Below are positions 55,148 to 64,000 of a stretch of DNA of 64,000 nt, one piece after another; position 1 is the first letter of the stretch; every line of letters begins with the position of its first letter. Origin of the DNA: Akkermansiaceae bacterium (lineage in GTDB: Bacteria; Verrucomicrobiota; Verrucomicrobiia; Verrucomicrobiales; Akkermansiaceae); contig CAJJBQ010000002.1 of assembly GCA_905182405.1 (NCBI GenBank), positions 1,054,001 through 1,118,000 on the forward strand. Reading direction: 5' to 3'. A program made the translations under genes and the position numbers. The notes under the pieces were generated by a model, which was not told where the DNA came from, did not search any database, and worked only from the letters and a program-made list of their open reading frames with translations.

Positions 55148-55215
55148 GTTTTTAGATTTACCTCCGCAGTGTGGGGAAGGAGCATCGCTGGCGCAAGTAT
55201 AAGACCTCGCTTGTT

Positions 55216-55860
55216 TTATAAAGCATCGGGTCGGTCCCAAGGGACCCGATGCCCGGCTCCGGGGACAATTTCGAGGCGTCCCTGCGGAATCAGATCGATG
55301 ACCTCACGCGCAAGATCAAGAAACTTCAGATCGTGTTCACCTACGAGCCAGCGAACGGGACAAGAGATTTGCGAAAGGCGCGGGCGCAAGTCGTCTTGAG
55401 CGCCGAGGGACCAGAGACGGAAACTCTTGCCGACCTCAGAAGCTCGAGGCGCCAGTTGAGAACGATCGCCCCATTGAGGAGGCTTCCCCTCCAGGGCGGG
55501 TTGAGAATTCCACTTTTCGAGAAACAAAGGCCAGTCGGATTCCGCGAGCCGGGCCCATCTCTCATCGGTAACAAGACGCTCTTCACGCCCCACAGAGAGG
55601 CCCGGATGAGCGGAAATGATGACCGCCTCACCGAAATCGCACGCCCCACTGAGCAGGGCATGAAGCGCAAGCCGCCCTCCCATCGAGTAGCCCACCAGGG
55701 TGTCTCCGGGGCGAGAATCCTGCGCCATTTTTTGACCCGCTTCTTCCAGCGTGAGGTCGTCCTTTTCCAAATAGCACCAGAGATCGACACCATGATAATG
55801 AGGACCAAAGCGCGCCCAGTCATCCGCCATCCCCACGGCCCCATGAAGACAGCGAATCAT
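55216..55860 (-). CDS. Alpha/beta hydrolase, MenH-like
   Basis: About 214 residues from ATG 55860 (MIRCLHGAVGMADDWARFGP), which overlaps the HAD gene stop; an upstream ATG at 55950 would overlap that gene further. Nucleophile elbow VGYSMGGRLAL; acid in WLVGEHDLKFLDL; His in VPGAGHRVPWDRP. The layout fits 2-succinyl-6-hydroxy-2,4-cyclohexadiene-1-carboxylate synthase (MenH) or a short carboxylesterase. Other men genes are not in the window, so the menaquinone role is unproven. Confidence 0.75.
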   Translation of the reverse strand: MIRCLHGAVGMADDWARFGPHYHGVDLWCYLEKDDLTLEEAGQKMAQDSRPGDTLVGYSMGGRLALHALLSGACDFGEAVIISAHPGLSVGREERLVTDERWARLAESDWPLFLEKWNSQPALEGKPPQWGDRSQLAPRASEVGKSFRLWSLGAQDDLRPRLSQISCPVRWLVGEHDLKFLDLAREVIDLIPQGRLEIVPGAGHRVPWDRPDAL

Positions 55861-56570
55861 GGCTTCCAGATTCCAAAGAGTTGCAACGCGCAGCCCCAGC
55901 CGAAGGCGAGACGGCTCTCCCAGGGTTTCGCAGGCTCCAGGAGACGCCATCCACGATCAGCACCTTCCGCTTTGATCGAGGGCAGCGGATTGACGAGCGT
56001 CTGCTTCTGACAGAGTTCCAGAAGCGGGACGTCTGCACGGGAGTCGCTGTAGCCTTCGACGCCCTCTGTGATTCCAAGGTCGGCGAGTCGGACAACTTTG
56101 GCCCCTCCTTTGTGATTCTCCCCGATCAGATCCGGAAAAAACTCCACCTGATCACCCCACTCAAAAAGGGTTCCAAGACTGAGATCAAAACCAAGCGCTT
56201 TTCCAATGTGCTGAACCCAAAGCTCCGGGCTCGCGGAGGAGAGAACGAGTCGTCGCCCGGCCGCACGATGTTCCTCAATTTCGGAAATGATTTCGGGATA
56301 GGTGAGCCGTGGGAGCCATTCTTTCACAAATTGAGCGGCCAGCTCTTCGAGTCTTTCCCGCTTCATCCCCCAGAGATAACAGTGGAAAACCCGCTTCATT
56401 CCTCCGGCTCCCAACAGCTTATTGAGAGGAAGAAACAAGAGAAACACGAGAGTCAAAACTCGTCTCCATCCCTCCTCTTGAAGGACATAGCTCCGGAAGA
56501 CCAGTTGGGTATCCCAAGGGACAATGGTTTGATCGAGATCAAAAAGGACGGTCTCCGGCACGTTGCTCAC
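55857..56570 (-). CDS. HAD-superfamily phosphatase (subclass IB)
   Basis: 237 residues. Motif I ETVLFDLDQTIVPWDTQLVF (DxDxT), motif II region RRLVLSSASPELWVQHI, motif III/IV YSDSRADVPLLELC (GYSDSxxD). The helical cap after motif I and the LSLGTLFE strand match HAD-IB enzymes such as SerB-like or lipid-phosphate phosphatases. Substrate unknown. It overlaps the MenH-like gene by 4 bp (translationally coupled). Confidence 0.88.
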   Translation of the reverse strand: MSNVPETVLFDLDQTIVPWDTQLVFRSYVLQEEGWRRVLTLVFLLFLPLNKLLGAGGMKRVFHCYLWGMKRERLEELAAQFVKEWLPRLTYPEIISEIEEHRAAGRRLVLSSASPELWVQHIGKALGFDLSLGTLFEWGDQVEFFPDLIGENHKGGAKVVRLADLGITEGVEGYSDSRADVPLLELCQKQTLVNPLPSIKAEGADRGWRLLEPAKPWESRLAFGWGCALQLFGIWKP

Positions 56571-56641
56571 GGTATTCTGGGTAGCGGATTGGCAAAAAAA
56601 TGGAATTTCAATCTCTTCCAGCTTCTGCGCAGAGTGAAGTT

Positions 56642-57805
56642 ATGAAATTCCTCACCGGATTGATGCTCTGCGCCGCCCCCCTGCAGGCACAAATCTATGC
56701 TGATGTTTCCACGACAATGGGGGAATTCACGGTAGAGCTCTATTACGAGGACTCCCCCATGACGGTTGCCAATTTTATTGGCCTCGCGGAAGGCTCCAAA
56801 AATTGGATCGATTCTACCACGGGAGAGGTCAAAAAAAATCAGCCCTATTACAATGGCATTATCTTTCACCGGGTCATTGCCGGCTTCATGAACCAAGTGG
56901 GTTCACCAAAGGGCGATGGCACCGACGGTCCCGGTTACACTTTTCCTGATGAAGTTTCAAACGGCGTCCTCCACGATAAAGCCTACCTTCTCTCCTCTGC
57001 CAATTCAGGACCAAACACCAACGGGTCGCAGATGTTCATCACGGTGGACGCGACTCCTTGGCTCGATGGAGTTCATACTGTTTTTGGGAAAGTCACCGTC
57101 GGCACTGACATCATTGATTCTATCAATCAGGTAGCAGTTTCTGGCAACACACCCGTCACCGAGGTGTCGATCACAGACGTCCAGGTTCGCAGAGTTGGTC
57201 CCGAGGCAAATGCCTTCGACGTTTCTACCCAAGGTGTCCCTGAAGTGAGCGAAGCATCCATTCAAATTGAACTTTCGAGCGAGGGAACGCCCCAGATTTT
57301 CTTTGATCAACAACCAGGGACCTCTCTCAACTTCTTAAGCAGCCCCGATCTGATCTCTTGGGACTCGTCCTCTCGCTACCTTTCGGAACAAAACCCAAGC
57401 ATCAGTGAACATCAGCTTGAGAATTTAAGCACTCGTGCATTTTTCCATCAGCCCTCGATCATCACTTGGGGATCGAAAGCCACCTTTCCGAGTGCGCTTG
57501 AAAATTTCATCATTACGATCAATTCAAATTTAGGGCGCTTCATCATCGATCTTGGAGATCCTGCAACGATCAAATTTGTCGATAACGAACCTAGCCTCAT
57601 CGATCTGAGCCGGACCACCATCACAACAGATGGATTCGGAGCATCCTTTCTCATCTTCTCAGAGGAACTTGTCCCAATTCAACTCCGCCTTGGGGCTGAT
57701 CTTCCAATCACTTCCGAACCCAAGGGCCGTATGACCGGCACCGCCTTCATAACTCTGAATCCGCGTTCTTTGACAGGGACATTTTCATTCACCCAAAAGC
57801 CATGA
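56642..57805 (+). CDS. Secreted cyclophilin-type peptidyl-prolyl isomerase with C-terminal extension
   Basis: About 387 residues from ATG 56642 (signal peptide MKFLTGLMLCAAPLQAQIYA). The cyclophilin domain covers about 20-185: SPMTVANFIGLAEGSKNWID, YYNGIIFHRVIAGFMNQVGS, GPGYTFPDEVSNGVLHDKAY, NGSQMFITVDATPWLDGVHT VFGKV. The remaining 200 residues are beta-rich with no recognised domain. It helps fold exported proteins. The next gene, also a cyclophilin, overlaps it by 4 bp (ATGA). Confidence 0.9.
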   Translation: MKFLTGLMLCAAPLQAQIYADVSTTMGEFTVELYYEDSPMTVANFIGLAEGSKNWIDSTTGEVKKNQPYYNGIIFHRVIAGFMNQVGSPKGDGTDGPGYTFPDEVSNGVLHDKAYLLSSANSGPNTNGSQMFITVDATPWLDGVHTVFGKVTVGTDIIDSINQVAVSGNTPVTEVSITDVQVRRVGPEANAFDVSTQGVPEVSEASIQIELSSEGTPQIFFDQQPGTSLNFLSSPDLISWDSSSRYLSEQNPSISEHQLENLSTRAFFHQPSIITWGSKATFPSALENFIITINSNLGRFIIDLGDPATIKFVDNEPSLIDLSRTTITTDGFGASFLIFSEELVPIQLRLGADLPITSEPKGRMTGTAFITLNPRSLTGTFSFTQKP

Positions 57806-59475
57806 AACTCTTTCTTCTATGCTTCCTCTTAAGTGTCTGCGCCGCCTCCGCACAGATCGACGCTTTATTTAAAACCAGCGTCGGTGATTTCACCGTCCGT
57901 CTCGACCAGCACAACGCCCCTCTGGCAACGGCCAACTTTATGCTTCTCGCCGGCATTCCCGACGACAGCTGGGAAGAGCAATCCGCTCTCGCCTTTCCGG
58001 CGGATCCAGAATTACTTTACGCCGAAGGTCGACTCGGGATCCCATACCGACGGCTTGGGCGCCTCAAACTGAATGTTCTCCACCAAGAATCACAAGGACC
58101 AGGAGGCGTCGCTACCTATGTCGTTCGCCAAGGGCAATCAATTCTTGGTCGCACCAAGGACACCGCCAATGCGCAGGGAATCTTCGAGGATGTCTCAGGC
58201 AAAGGGATCGTCGAAATTCATCAAGAGCCCCTAACAGATAATTTCAGCATCCATATTAAACATCAACGAAAGTGGTTGGATAACCGCCCGGGCTTTCGAG
58301 TCCTGAGAGATGCTCCCATGTATTTGAACATCCCGGTGACTCAGATCGACAATGGCCGACGCTTCTTTGCCGGAACAGTCACCAACGATCCTAACGAAAC
58401 GGTGGGCTATCGTTTCCCCGATGAAATTGCTAAGAACCACCCCACTATTCCGCCTTGGGGTAACAACTTCAGCCAAGGGTGGGTCCTCGCGATGGACAAC
58501 CATCTGCGAAACGCCAACGGAAGCCGCTTTTTCATCACCGGCCTTCCCCTGCCAGGCGACTTCCTGCTCATGAAAGAATGGAACAAGCGCTACACCGCAT
58601 TCGGGCTGGTTCTCACGACTGGAGGGGGACGCAGTGTCATCAATACCATCTTGGGACTCGGTGAACCGGACGGCACTCCGAGAACAAACGTCAACATTCA
58701 GTCCATCGAAATTAAGAGAATCTCTGACGGAGACCTGGGATTCTTTCCCCACCTGATCCAGGAACACCTTCCCGGTGAAACCAATTCCCTGCCACTTAGA
58801 ATTGAGAAGACCGAGTCAACTTTCGAGCTGGTCACTCTGCTGACTCCGAAATCCCAGCGTATTTTCCTGACCTCCTCCGACTTGCAATCAGATCGGACGG
58901 TCTTTTTCTCTTCCATCTCTCCCTTCGACTTTGAAGAAAACCGCCTAGATCTTCTTCCCTTTGTCGAGGGGCAACCGAAGAGCTTTTTTGAAGCCTACTG
59001 GACCGAAATTCCAGAATGGCCTTCCAAGGAGTTTTCAGCCTCAGGAGCCCGCATTCAATGTCACAACCTTAACGAAAATGGATTAGCTAGCGGCTCAGTA
59101 GAACTGACCTTTAACACCGTCCCTCAACCCAACCCGAACGAAATTCTCCCCTTCACCTCGGGAACCTTCCGCGTCATTCTCCCGGCTAAGACAATCCAGT
59201 TTCCCGACGGAAGCTCTACTTCCTTCCCTCAGATGAACAGCCTCGGCACCTTCACCTCGACTTATGATGCCGACACGGACCCTTTTCGCGGAGTTGTCTC
59301 GATTGTAGTTAGCCAGACAACCGCAGGCAGCCCGGCCACCTTCCCCTTCGAATTCTTTAATTTGAATTTTGATTACCGTCGCGGCACCGTCCTCGATCAA
59401 AGAATCAGCCGCTTTACCGCCGCAAGCGACACTACCGGCTACCAAATCGACGGAGTGTGGCAAAAAACGAACTAA
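57802..59475 (+). CDS. Secreted divergent cyclophilin-like protein
   Basis: 557 residues. Signal peptide MKLFLLCFLLSVCAASAQ. The cyclophilin fold is split by an inserted segment: TSVGDFTVRLDQHNAPLATA near the N-terminus, then about 100 residues without match, followed by VGYRFPDEIAKNHPTIPPWG, NANGSRFFITGLPLPGDFLL, KRYTAFGLVLTTGGGRSVIN. The active-site Arg/Phe segment (FHRV.xGFM) of the neighbour is missing, so isomerase activity is doubtful. The C-terminal 250 residues are beta-rich. Co-transcribed with the preceding cyclophilin. Confidence 0.75.
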   Translation: MKLFLLCFLLSVCAASAQIDALFKTSVGDFTVRLDQHNAPLATANFMLLAGIPDDSWEEQSALAFPADPELLYAEGRLGIPYRRLGRLKLNVLHQESQGPGGVATYVVRQGQSILGRTKDTANAQGIFEDVSGKGIVEIHQEPLTDNFSIHIKHQRKWLDNRPGFRVLRDAPMYLNIPVTQIDNGRRFFAGTVTNDPNETVGYRFPDEIAKNHPTIPPWGNNFSQGWVLAMDNHLRNANGSRFFITGLPLPGDFLLMKEWNKRYTAFGLVLTTGGGRSVINTILGLGEPDGTPRTNVNIQSIEIKRISDGDLGFFPHLIQEHLPGETNSLPLRIEKTESTFELVTLLTPKSQRIFLTSSDLQSDRTVFFSSISPFDFEENRLDLLPFVEGQPKSFFEAYWTEIPEWPSKEFSASGARIQCHNLNENGLASGSVELTFNTVPQPNPNEILPFTSGTFRVILPAKTIQFPDGSSTSFPQMNSLGTFTSTYDADTDPFRGVVSIVVSQTTAGSPATFPFEFFNLNFDYRRGTVLDQRISRFTAASDTTGYQIDGVWQKTN

Positions 59476-59477
59476 CA

Positions 59478-60098
59478 ATGGAACCCCCTCAAACGTTCAC
59501 CCGCCCGCAGGAACCCAACGAGCTCATCCCGGAGGATTACTTTTGCGAACTCCCTCTCGCTGATCACTTTTCACAGGATGCGCCCTTAGAAATTGATCTG
59601 GGCTGCGGCGATGGTTCATTCCTTCTCGCAATGGCTGAAAAACACCCCGAAAGGAACTTCATCGGAGTCGAGCGCCTTCTTGGACGAGTAAGAAAAGTGT
59701 GCCGAAAAGGAGACCGCATGGGACTCACCAACTTACGAGTTCTCCGTCTTGAGAGCCTTTACACCCTTGAGTGGCTTCTTCCACCTGAGTCCGTGAGTCG
59801 ACTTCACCTTCTCTGCCCGGACCCTTGGCCAAAGGCGAAGCACCATCGCAGACGCCTCTTTCAGGAACCCTTCCTCAAAGCAGTCATGCGAGTTCTTATT
59901 CCGGACGGTGAACTTCTCTTTAAAACAGATCACACGGAATACTTCGAGTGGTCCGAAGAGCAGCTCGATAACTTCCCGGCCCTGGAAAAAATGGCCTGGC
60001 CTGAAGATGCCTTCTTTTACCCAAAAACAGACTTCCAGCTCCAATGGGAAGGCGAGGGCAAAACCTTGCAGGGACTGAGGGCAAGGAAGCCATCCTAA
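59478..60098 (+). CDS. trmB: tRNA (guanine-N7)-methyltransferase
   Basis: About 206 residues from ATG 59478 (MEPPQTFTRPQEPNELIPED); a GTG at 59457 overlaps the upstream gene. SAM site LEIDLGCGDGSFLLAMAEKH; NFIGVERLLGRVRKV; catalytic/recognition block LLCPDPWPKAKHHRRRLFQE; C-terminal FKTDHTEYFEWSEEQL. It makes m7G46 in tRNAs using S-adenosylmethionine. Its 3' end overlaps the convergent DUF502 gene by 4 bp. Confidence 0.95.
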   Translation: MEPPQTFTRPQEPNELIPEDYFCELPLADHFSQDAPLEIDLGCGDGSFLLAMAEKHPERNFIGVERLLGRVRKVCRKGDRMGLTNLRVLRLESLYTLEWLLPPESVSRLHLLCPDPWPKAKHHRRRLFQEPFLKAVMRVLIPDGELLFKTDHTEYFEWSEEQLDNFPALEKMAWPEDAFFYPKTDFQLQWEGEGKTLQGLRARKPS

Positions 60099-60850
60099 CT
60101 CGAATACGTTTCCAATTCTTCGTAAGATTCGGGAGCCACGAGACCCGCAGAAAGCACCATCTTCCCTGCCTCCTCCAGAGTCATATCGCTATTGAAGACC
60201 TTGTCATCATCGATCAAAATTACGAATCCAGTCATGGGATTGGGCGAAGTGGGAATGAATACCGAAGTGATGTCCTTCTTCGTTTGGGGATCACGAAAGT
60301 GTCCTGTGATGAATCCAATCATGCGGCAGCCCGGGCTAGGATACTCGACGTAGGCCACGCCCTTAAATCTTTTAGGTCCACCCAAGTTCTTCACGGCATC
60401 CACGAACTGCTTGATGGTAGAGTATATGAACCCAAAAAGAGGAACGCGGGTCATCGCGCCATCGATCCAGGCCACCATTCTTTTTCCCGGACGGTTCATT
60501 ACCGTCAGACCCATCAGAAAGAGAAGAACCAAGGGAATGAGCAGAGGTAAGAATGCATCCCCTGGAAAATATTCCACCTTCCAGGAATCCGGGGATGTAT
60601 CGCCCACTCCTCTGAGAAAATTGAGCCCCTTCAGGACAAGATCGATAATCGCGAGGCCGATCCGATGAAGGAGCTTAAAGACCATCAAGATGATCCAACC
60701 CGTCGCCAGAATTGGAATCACCGTCGCCATTCCAGCAAGGAATGGTTTCAGGACCTGACGGACGCGCGGGTGTTTCGACTCAACGGTTTCTCCAGTGACG
60801 GACTCTTTTGACATCAGGAAAATAGAACGCCGGGAATCCCTTCCTGACAA
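60095..60850 (-). CDS. DUF502 family inner-membrane protein
   Basis: 251 residues (start may be the internal ATG at 60814, MSKESVTGETVESK). Two long hydrophobic hairpins: LAGMATVIPILATGWIILMV and LPLLIPLVLLFLMGLTVMNR. The DUF502 signature follows: PLFGFIYSTIKQFVDAVKNL, FKGVAYVEYPSPGCRMIGFI, TSVFIPTSPNPMTGFVILID. The C-terminus is a cytoplasmic beta domain (DMTLEEAGKMVLSAGLVAPE). Function is unknown; plant homologues are named COV1-like. Confidence 0.9.
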   Translation of the reverse strand: MSGRDSRRSIFLMSKESVTGETVESKHPRVRQVLKPFLAGMATVIPILATGWIILMVFKLLHRIGLAIIDLVLKGLNFLRGVGDTSPDSWKVEYFPGDAFLPLLIPLVLLFLMGLTVMNRPGKRMVAWIDGAMTRVPLFGFIYSTIKQFVDAVKNLGGPKRFKGVAYVEYPSPGCRMIGFITGHFRDPQTKKDITSVFIPTSPNPMTGFVILIDDDKVFNSDMTLEEAGKMVLSAGLVAPESYEELETYSS

Positions 60851-60923
60851 TCTTCTCTTTTCATTTCTCTTCCTTGTGAATCGGCACGGATCTTGTTAAC
60901 CTAATGCCCTACTCTTTTTTATC

Positions 60924-62423
60924 GTGCCCCCTAACTCTAGAAAGCCCCGCATTCTTGTTGTCACCCCGGAAATCACTTACCTTCCGGATGGCATGGGGAA
61001 CTTGGCCCAGCGCCTTTCTGCAAAAGCCGGGGGAATGGCCGACGTCTCCGCTTCGCTCGTCAATGCCCTCCATGCACAAGGCGCAGATGTCCATGTAGCA
61101 CTTCCTAATTTTCGCCGGATGTTCAATTTAGGGAGCCAAAGTGTCTTCAAGACGGAGTATGAAAAAGTGGACCGGAATCTACCGGAACAACACATTCACC
61201 TGGCCCAGGATCGTATTTTCTTCCACCGCAACAGAGTCTACAGCGCGAAAGACAACCACAATATTGCCCTCGCCTTTCAACGCGAAGTCATCAACCACAC
61301 GATCCCTCAGGTCCGGCCGGACCTCATTCACTGCAATGACTGGATGACAGGCCTCATTCCTGCGGTTGCAAAGCGATACAATATCAAATCGCTTTTCACC
61401 CTTCACAACATCCACACCGAGAGAATCTCTCTTGCTAAAATTGAAGACCGGGGAATTGACGCCGCAGACTTCTGGAAGGAGTGCTACTATCTTCGCCCCC
61501 CTCACCACTACGAAGAGACCCGTGATCACAATCCTGTTGATCTCCTTACCACCGGCATCTTTGCCTCGGATCACGTGAACTCGGTGAGCCCGACATTCCT
61601 CTCGGAGATCGTCGACGGCAAACATTCGTTTGTCCCCAGCCACATCAATCACGAGCTTTGGCAAAAGTGTAATTCAGGGAATGCGAGCGGGATTCTAAAC
61701 GCCCCCGATGCGAGCTTCAATCCACAGACAGACCCTCATCTGGAGCACCACTTCTCAGCAAAAGACCATCCCGAGGGGAAGGCCAAGAATAAGGCCGCCC
61801 TGCAGCACGCACTTGGGTTAAAGATCGACCCAAATGCACCCGTTTTACTTTGGCCATCCCGACTTGATCCAGTGCAGAAGGGAACCGAAATCTTCAGCCA
61901 CATCATTCAACGTCTTACTAAGGAGCATTCAGATCTTCAGATCGCCATCGTGGCTAGCGGTGAATTCAAGAAAGACTTCCTCGAGATCATCGAAATACAT
62001 CAACTCCAAGGCCGCGTCGCGCTAGTCGACTTCACCGAACCCCTCTCACGTCTTGGCTACGCGGGATCTGATTTCATGATCATGCCATCCCGCTTCGAGC
62101 CTTGTGGCCTCCCGCAAATGGTCAGTCCCATGTATGGCACCCTCCCGGTCGCACACGATACGGGTGGTATTCATGATACCGTGGATCCGTTCAACTATGA
62201 CCTCAATTCTGGAAACGGTTTCCTCTTTGGGCACTACACTTCTGATGGACTTCACTGGGCTATCACCGAAGCGCTCAACTTCCACCGCCAGCCTGCTGAG
62301 GTCAAAGAACATCACATTAGCCGTATCATGATTGATTCGATCAGCCGTTTCAATCACAAGAATACCGCGCGCGATTATATCAAGCTTTACGAGCAGATCC
62401 TCGGATGCCCAGTGACCGACTAA
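60924..62423 (+). CDS. glgA: Glycogen/starch synthase-like glycosyltransferase (GT5)
   Basis: 499 residues from GTG 60924 (possible in-frame starts upstream are absent). The N-terminus PRILVVTPEITYLPDGMGNL then AKAGGMADVSASLVNALHAQ contains the KxGG ADP-glucose motif (Lys34), with about 14 extra residues before it compared with classical GlgA. DLIHCNDWMTGLIPAVAKRY; C-terminal PSRFEPCGLPQMVSPMYGTL PVAHDTGGIHDTV carries the conserved catalytic Glu. It would extend alpha-1,4-glucan chains. The window also has a phosphorylase-like gene at 20782, so glucan storage is plausible in this cell. Confidence 0.87.
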   Translation: MPPNSRKPRILVVTPEITYLPDGMGNLAQRLSAKAGGMADVSASLVNALHAQGADVHVALPNFRRMFNLGSQSVFKTEYEKVDRNLPEQHIHLAQDRIFFHRNRVYSAKDNHNIALAFQREVINHTIPQVRPDLIHCNDWMTGLIPAVAKRYNIKSLFTLHNIHTERISLAKIEDRGIDAADFWKECYYLRPPHHYEETRDHNPVDLLTTGIFASDHVNSVSPTFLSEIVDGKHSFVPSHINHELWQKCNSGNASGILNAPDASFNPQTDPHLEHHFSAKDHPEGKAKNKAALQHALGLKIDPNAPVLLWPSRLDPVQKGTEIFSHIIQRLTKEHSDLQIAIVASGEFKKDFLEIIEIHQLQGRVALVDFTEPLSRLGYAGSDFMIMPSRFEPCGLPQMVSPMYGTLPVAHDTGGIHDTVDPFNYDLNSGNGFLFGHYTSDGLHWAITEALNFHRQPAEVKEHHISRIMIDSISRFNHKNTARDYIKLYEQILGCPVTD

Positions 62424-62484
62424 GCCGTCTATTTTTAGAAATGACGGGATCAGAGAATTATAAAACAATATCCATGTCTCATCT

Positions 62485-64000
62485 ATGACTCGAATTTTGC
62501 CACTCGCTCTACCCCTTTTATCTCTGTGGTTTTTCTGGTGCAGCGATCAACGAGGTATTTCAGAGACGCAGCTCCAAGTTGAGAAATCCACATTCTCCGC
62601 TCGATCTAAAAAGACGGATCCCACTCCGCCAACCTTAGCCAACGGAAATTACTTTAACGAGAGCCTGCGACCTTCGCTGCCGTTTTCTATTTCACCTCGT
62701 CCCCTCATAGACCATTCCTCGCCCCTCCCGTCGTTGGAAACTTCCCTATGCCCCTCCCTATCCGGTCGAGCTCAAAAAATTTGGCAAAGCCTCCCTCCGG
62801 AAACGTTTAGCGAACTCAGCAAACCTCAGCTTAAATCGTTAGCAAATCTCATTGAAACGCGCTTGGTAGAAAGCGATGAAGGAGCGCTACCCTGGATTTG
62901 CCGGGATCAAACTACTCCCCGCGCAATGGCGACGGCCTTTCATCAGATCGAACAAGCCATCGCCCAAAATTCGGTGGGAACCCTTGCAACTCAATTTATG
63001 GGTTCGGGGAAATGGACGCGCGTCGCGAGCGAAACTCCAAAGGCCAACAAACAGGGAAACCCGGTCACGGTCACATGGAGTATCGTTCCCGATGGCACCT
63101 CAGCTCCGGGCTTGGGGACGACCCCGTCTGCACCTTCCGATTTCCGAGCTTGGCTGAGCGGAATCTACGGTGACAATCCCTCCGGTATCCCCTCGGAACA
63201 ATCCTGGTTCCAGTTGGTCAGTCGCGTTTTCGAAGCGATGGAAGAGAACTCCGGGCTCAGCTTCGTTTACGAAGAAAACGACGACGGAGCACCCATCATC
63301 GAGAAAAATCAAGGTCAACTGGGACTCCGTGGTGACATCCGAATTTCTGCACGCACCATCGATGGAAGCGGAAACCCCGACGACCAAAGCAATACTCTTG
63401 GTTTCGCCTATGCTCCGAATTTTGGCGATATCATTCTCGATTCCGCCGATCCTTTTTACGACGACACCATTCTCAATTCAATTGGTCTTTTCAATGCGCT
63501 CACTCATGAGTTGGGACACGCCTTGGGTCTTTCCCACGTCTGTCCTCTGAACGAGACCAAACTGATGGAGCCCCTGATCTCGAGAGCTTTCAGAGGCCCA
63601 CAATATGACGAATTCTATTCGCTGCAACGTCAATACGGCGATGAGTTGGAAGGAGTATCTGACGGGAATGACAACGATGCATCGACGCGTGCAACCGCTC
63701 TTACTCTCGACACTGAAGGTTTTCTGGAGCGCACCTGGCTCAGTATCGACGATAACAACGACATCGACTACTATTCCTTCTCGGCAAAACGTTTGGATCA
63801 AATCCAAGCCGCCGTAAATCCAGGATCGGAGAACTACGCCGAGGGCCCTGCAACGCAAAATTGCAACACCAGCGCAACCTTCAACGCTTCGTCCCAGCAG
63901 AACCTCATAATTGACCTGTTAGATGTGAATGGTCGCACCATCCTGGCCTCCGCCGTTGCGGCAGAGATCGGAGAAATCGAAATTCTTTCGGGATACCAAT
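62485..64000 (+). CDS. Secreted matrixin-type zinc metalloprotease, cut by window end
   Basis: Partial, 505 codons from ATG 62485. N-terminal hydrophobic leader (ILPLALPLLSLWFFWCSDQR), with a Cys that may be lipidated. The catalytic zinc motif is HELGHALGLSH (His341), followed by KLMEPLISRAFRGPQYDEFY as the Met-turn region, as in matrixin/astacin-like metzincins. A PPC-like beta domain starts after GFLERTWLSIDDNNDIDYYS. The protein continues beyond 64000. It is probably an extracellular protease; substrate unknown. Confidence 0.88.
   Translation, partial: MTRILPLALPLLSLWFFWCSDQRGISETQLQVEKSTFSARSKKTDPTPPTLANGNYFNESLRPSLPFSISPRPLIDHSSPLPSLETSLCPSLSGRAQKIWQSLPPETFSELSKPQLKSLANLIETRLVESDEGALPWICRDQTTPRAMATAFHQIEQAIAQNSVGTLATQFMGSGKWTRVASETPKANKQGNPVTVTWSIVPDGTSAPGLGTTPSAPSDFRAWLSGIYGDNPSGIPSEQSWFQLVSRVFEAMEENSGLSFVYEENDDGAPIIEKNQGQLGLRGDIRISARTIDGSGNPDDQSNTLGFAYAPNFGDIILDSADPFYDDTILNSIGLFNALTHELGHALGLSHVCPLNETKLMEPLISRAFRGPQYDEFYSLQRQYGDELEGVSDGNDNDASTRATALTLDTEGFLERTWLSIDDNNDIDYYSFSAKRLDQIQAAVNPGSENYAEGPATQNCNTSATFNASSQQNLIIDLLDVNGRTILASAVAAEIGEIEILSGYQ

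Overview
The window looks like a chromosomal segment of a marine-type Verrucomicrobiota (Verrucomicrobiales-like) bacterium. This is inferred from gene content: secreted sulfatases, DUF1592/DUF1552 genes (here decayed), large secreted proteins with thrombospondin-type-3 and LamG modules and Verrucomicrobia-style C-termini, a cysteine-free L31, and a divergently built cell-wall/division cluster. No rRNA operon, IS element, prophage or CRISPR array was seen. One tRNA, tRNA-Arg(ACG), is present.

Layout. 0-8 kb: a minus-strand enolase-superfamily gene cut by the window edge, its LysR neighbour, and a 1748-residue M6-like metalloprotease. 8-13.6 kb: an EamA transporter, a cupin, a multiply frameshifted secreted-protein pseudogene, a sulfatase and a deleted DUF1552 remnant. 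13.6-18.4 kb: a decayed DUF1592 cytochrome-like gene whose middle is replaced by an intact, oppositely oriented TSP3/LamG protein gene. 18.4-28.2 kb: an esterase-like gene, a WalJ-type metallohydrolase, a glucan-phosphorylase-like gene, DUF4250, L31, small ORFs, a fused PurL-PurQ and a GH16 remnant. 28.2-35.4 kb: ftsA-ftsQ-ddl, a second sulfatase, a TIM-barrel isomerase and mnmA. 35.7-46.6 kb: two envelope proteins (one a ClpP-like protease with a coiled coil), acnB, and a TolC/HlyD/MacB export operon whose TolC gene is frameshifted. 46.8-52.4 kb: rpsA, tRNA-Arg, several remnants, a Cys-rich secreted protein, an outer-membrane protein gene with two in-frame TGA codons, and RlpA. 52.4-64 kb: a PspA/membrane protein/AAA+ operon, MenH-like and HAD hydrolases, two secreted cyclophilins, trmB, DUF502, glycogen synthase and a matrixin-type protease cut by the right edge.

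The housekeeping genes (purL, ftsA/ftsQ/ddl, mnmA, acnB, rpsA, trmB, rpmE) are intact. The secreted, polysaccharide-related and envelope accessory genes are in flux, with at least seven recognisable remnants. The observations most worth following are: the outer-membrane protein with a TGA-x-x-TGA pair just after its signal peptide (selenocysteine or nonsense?), the PspA-membrane-AAA+ operon resembling a bacterial ESCRT-III/Vps4 pairing, the phosphorylase-like protein lacking the PLP lysine, and the broken DUF1592/DUF1552 pair with a gene sitting inside it.
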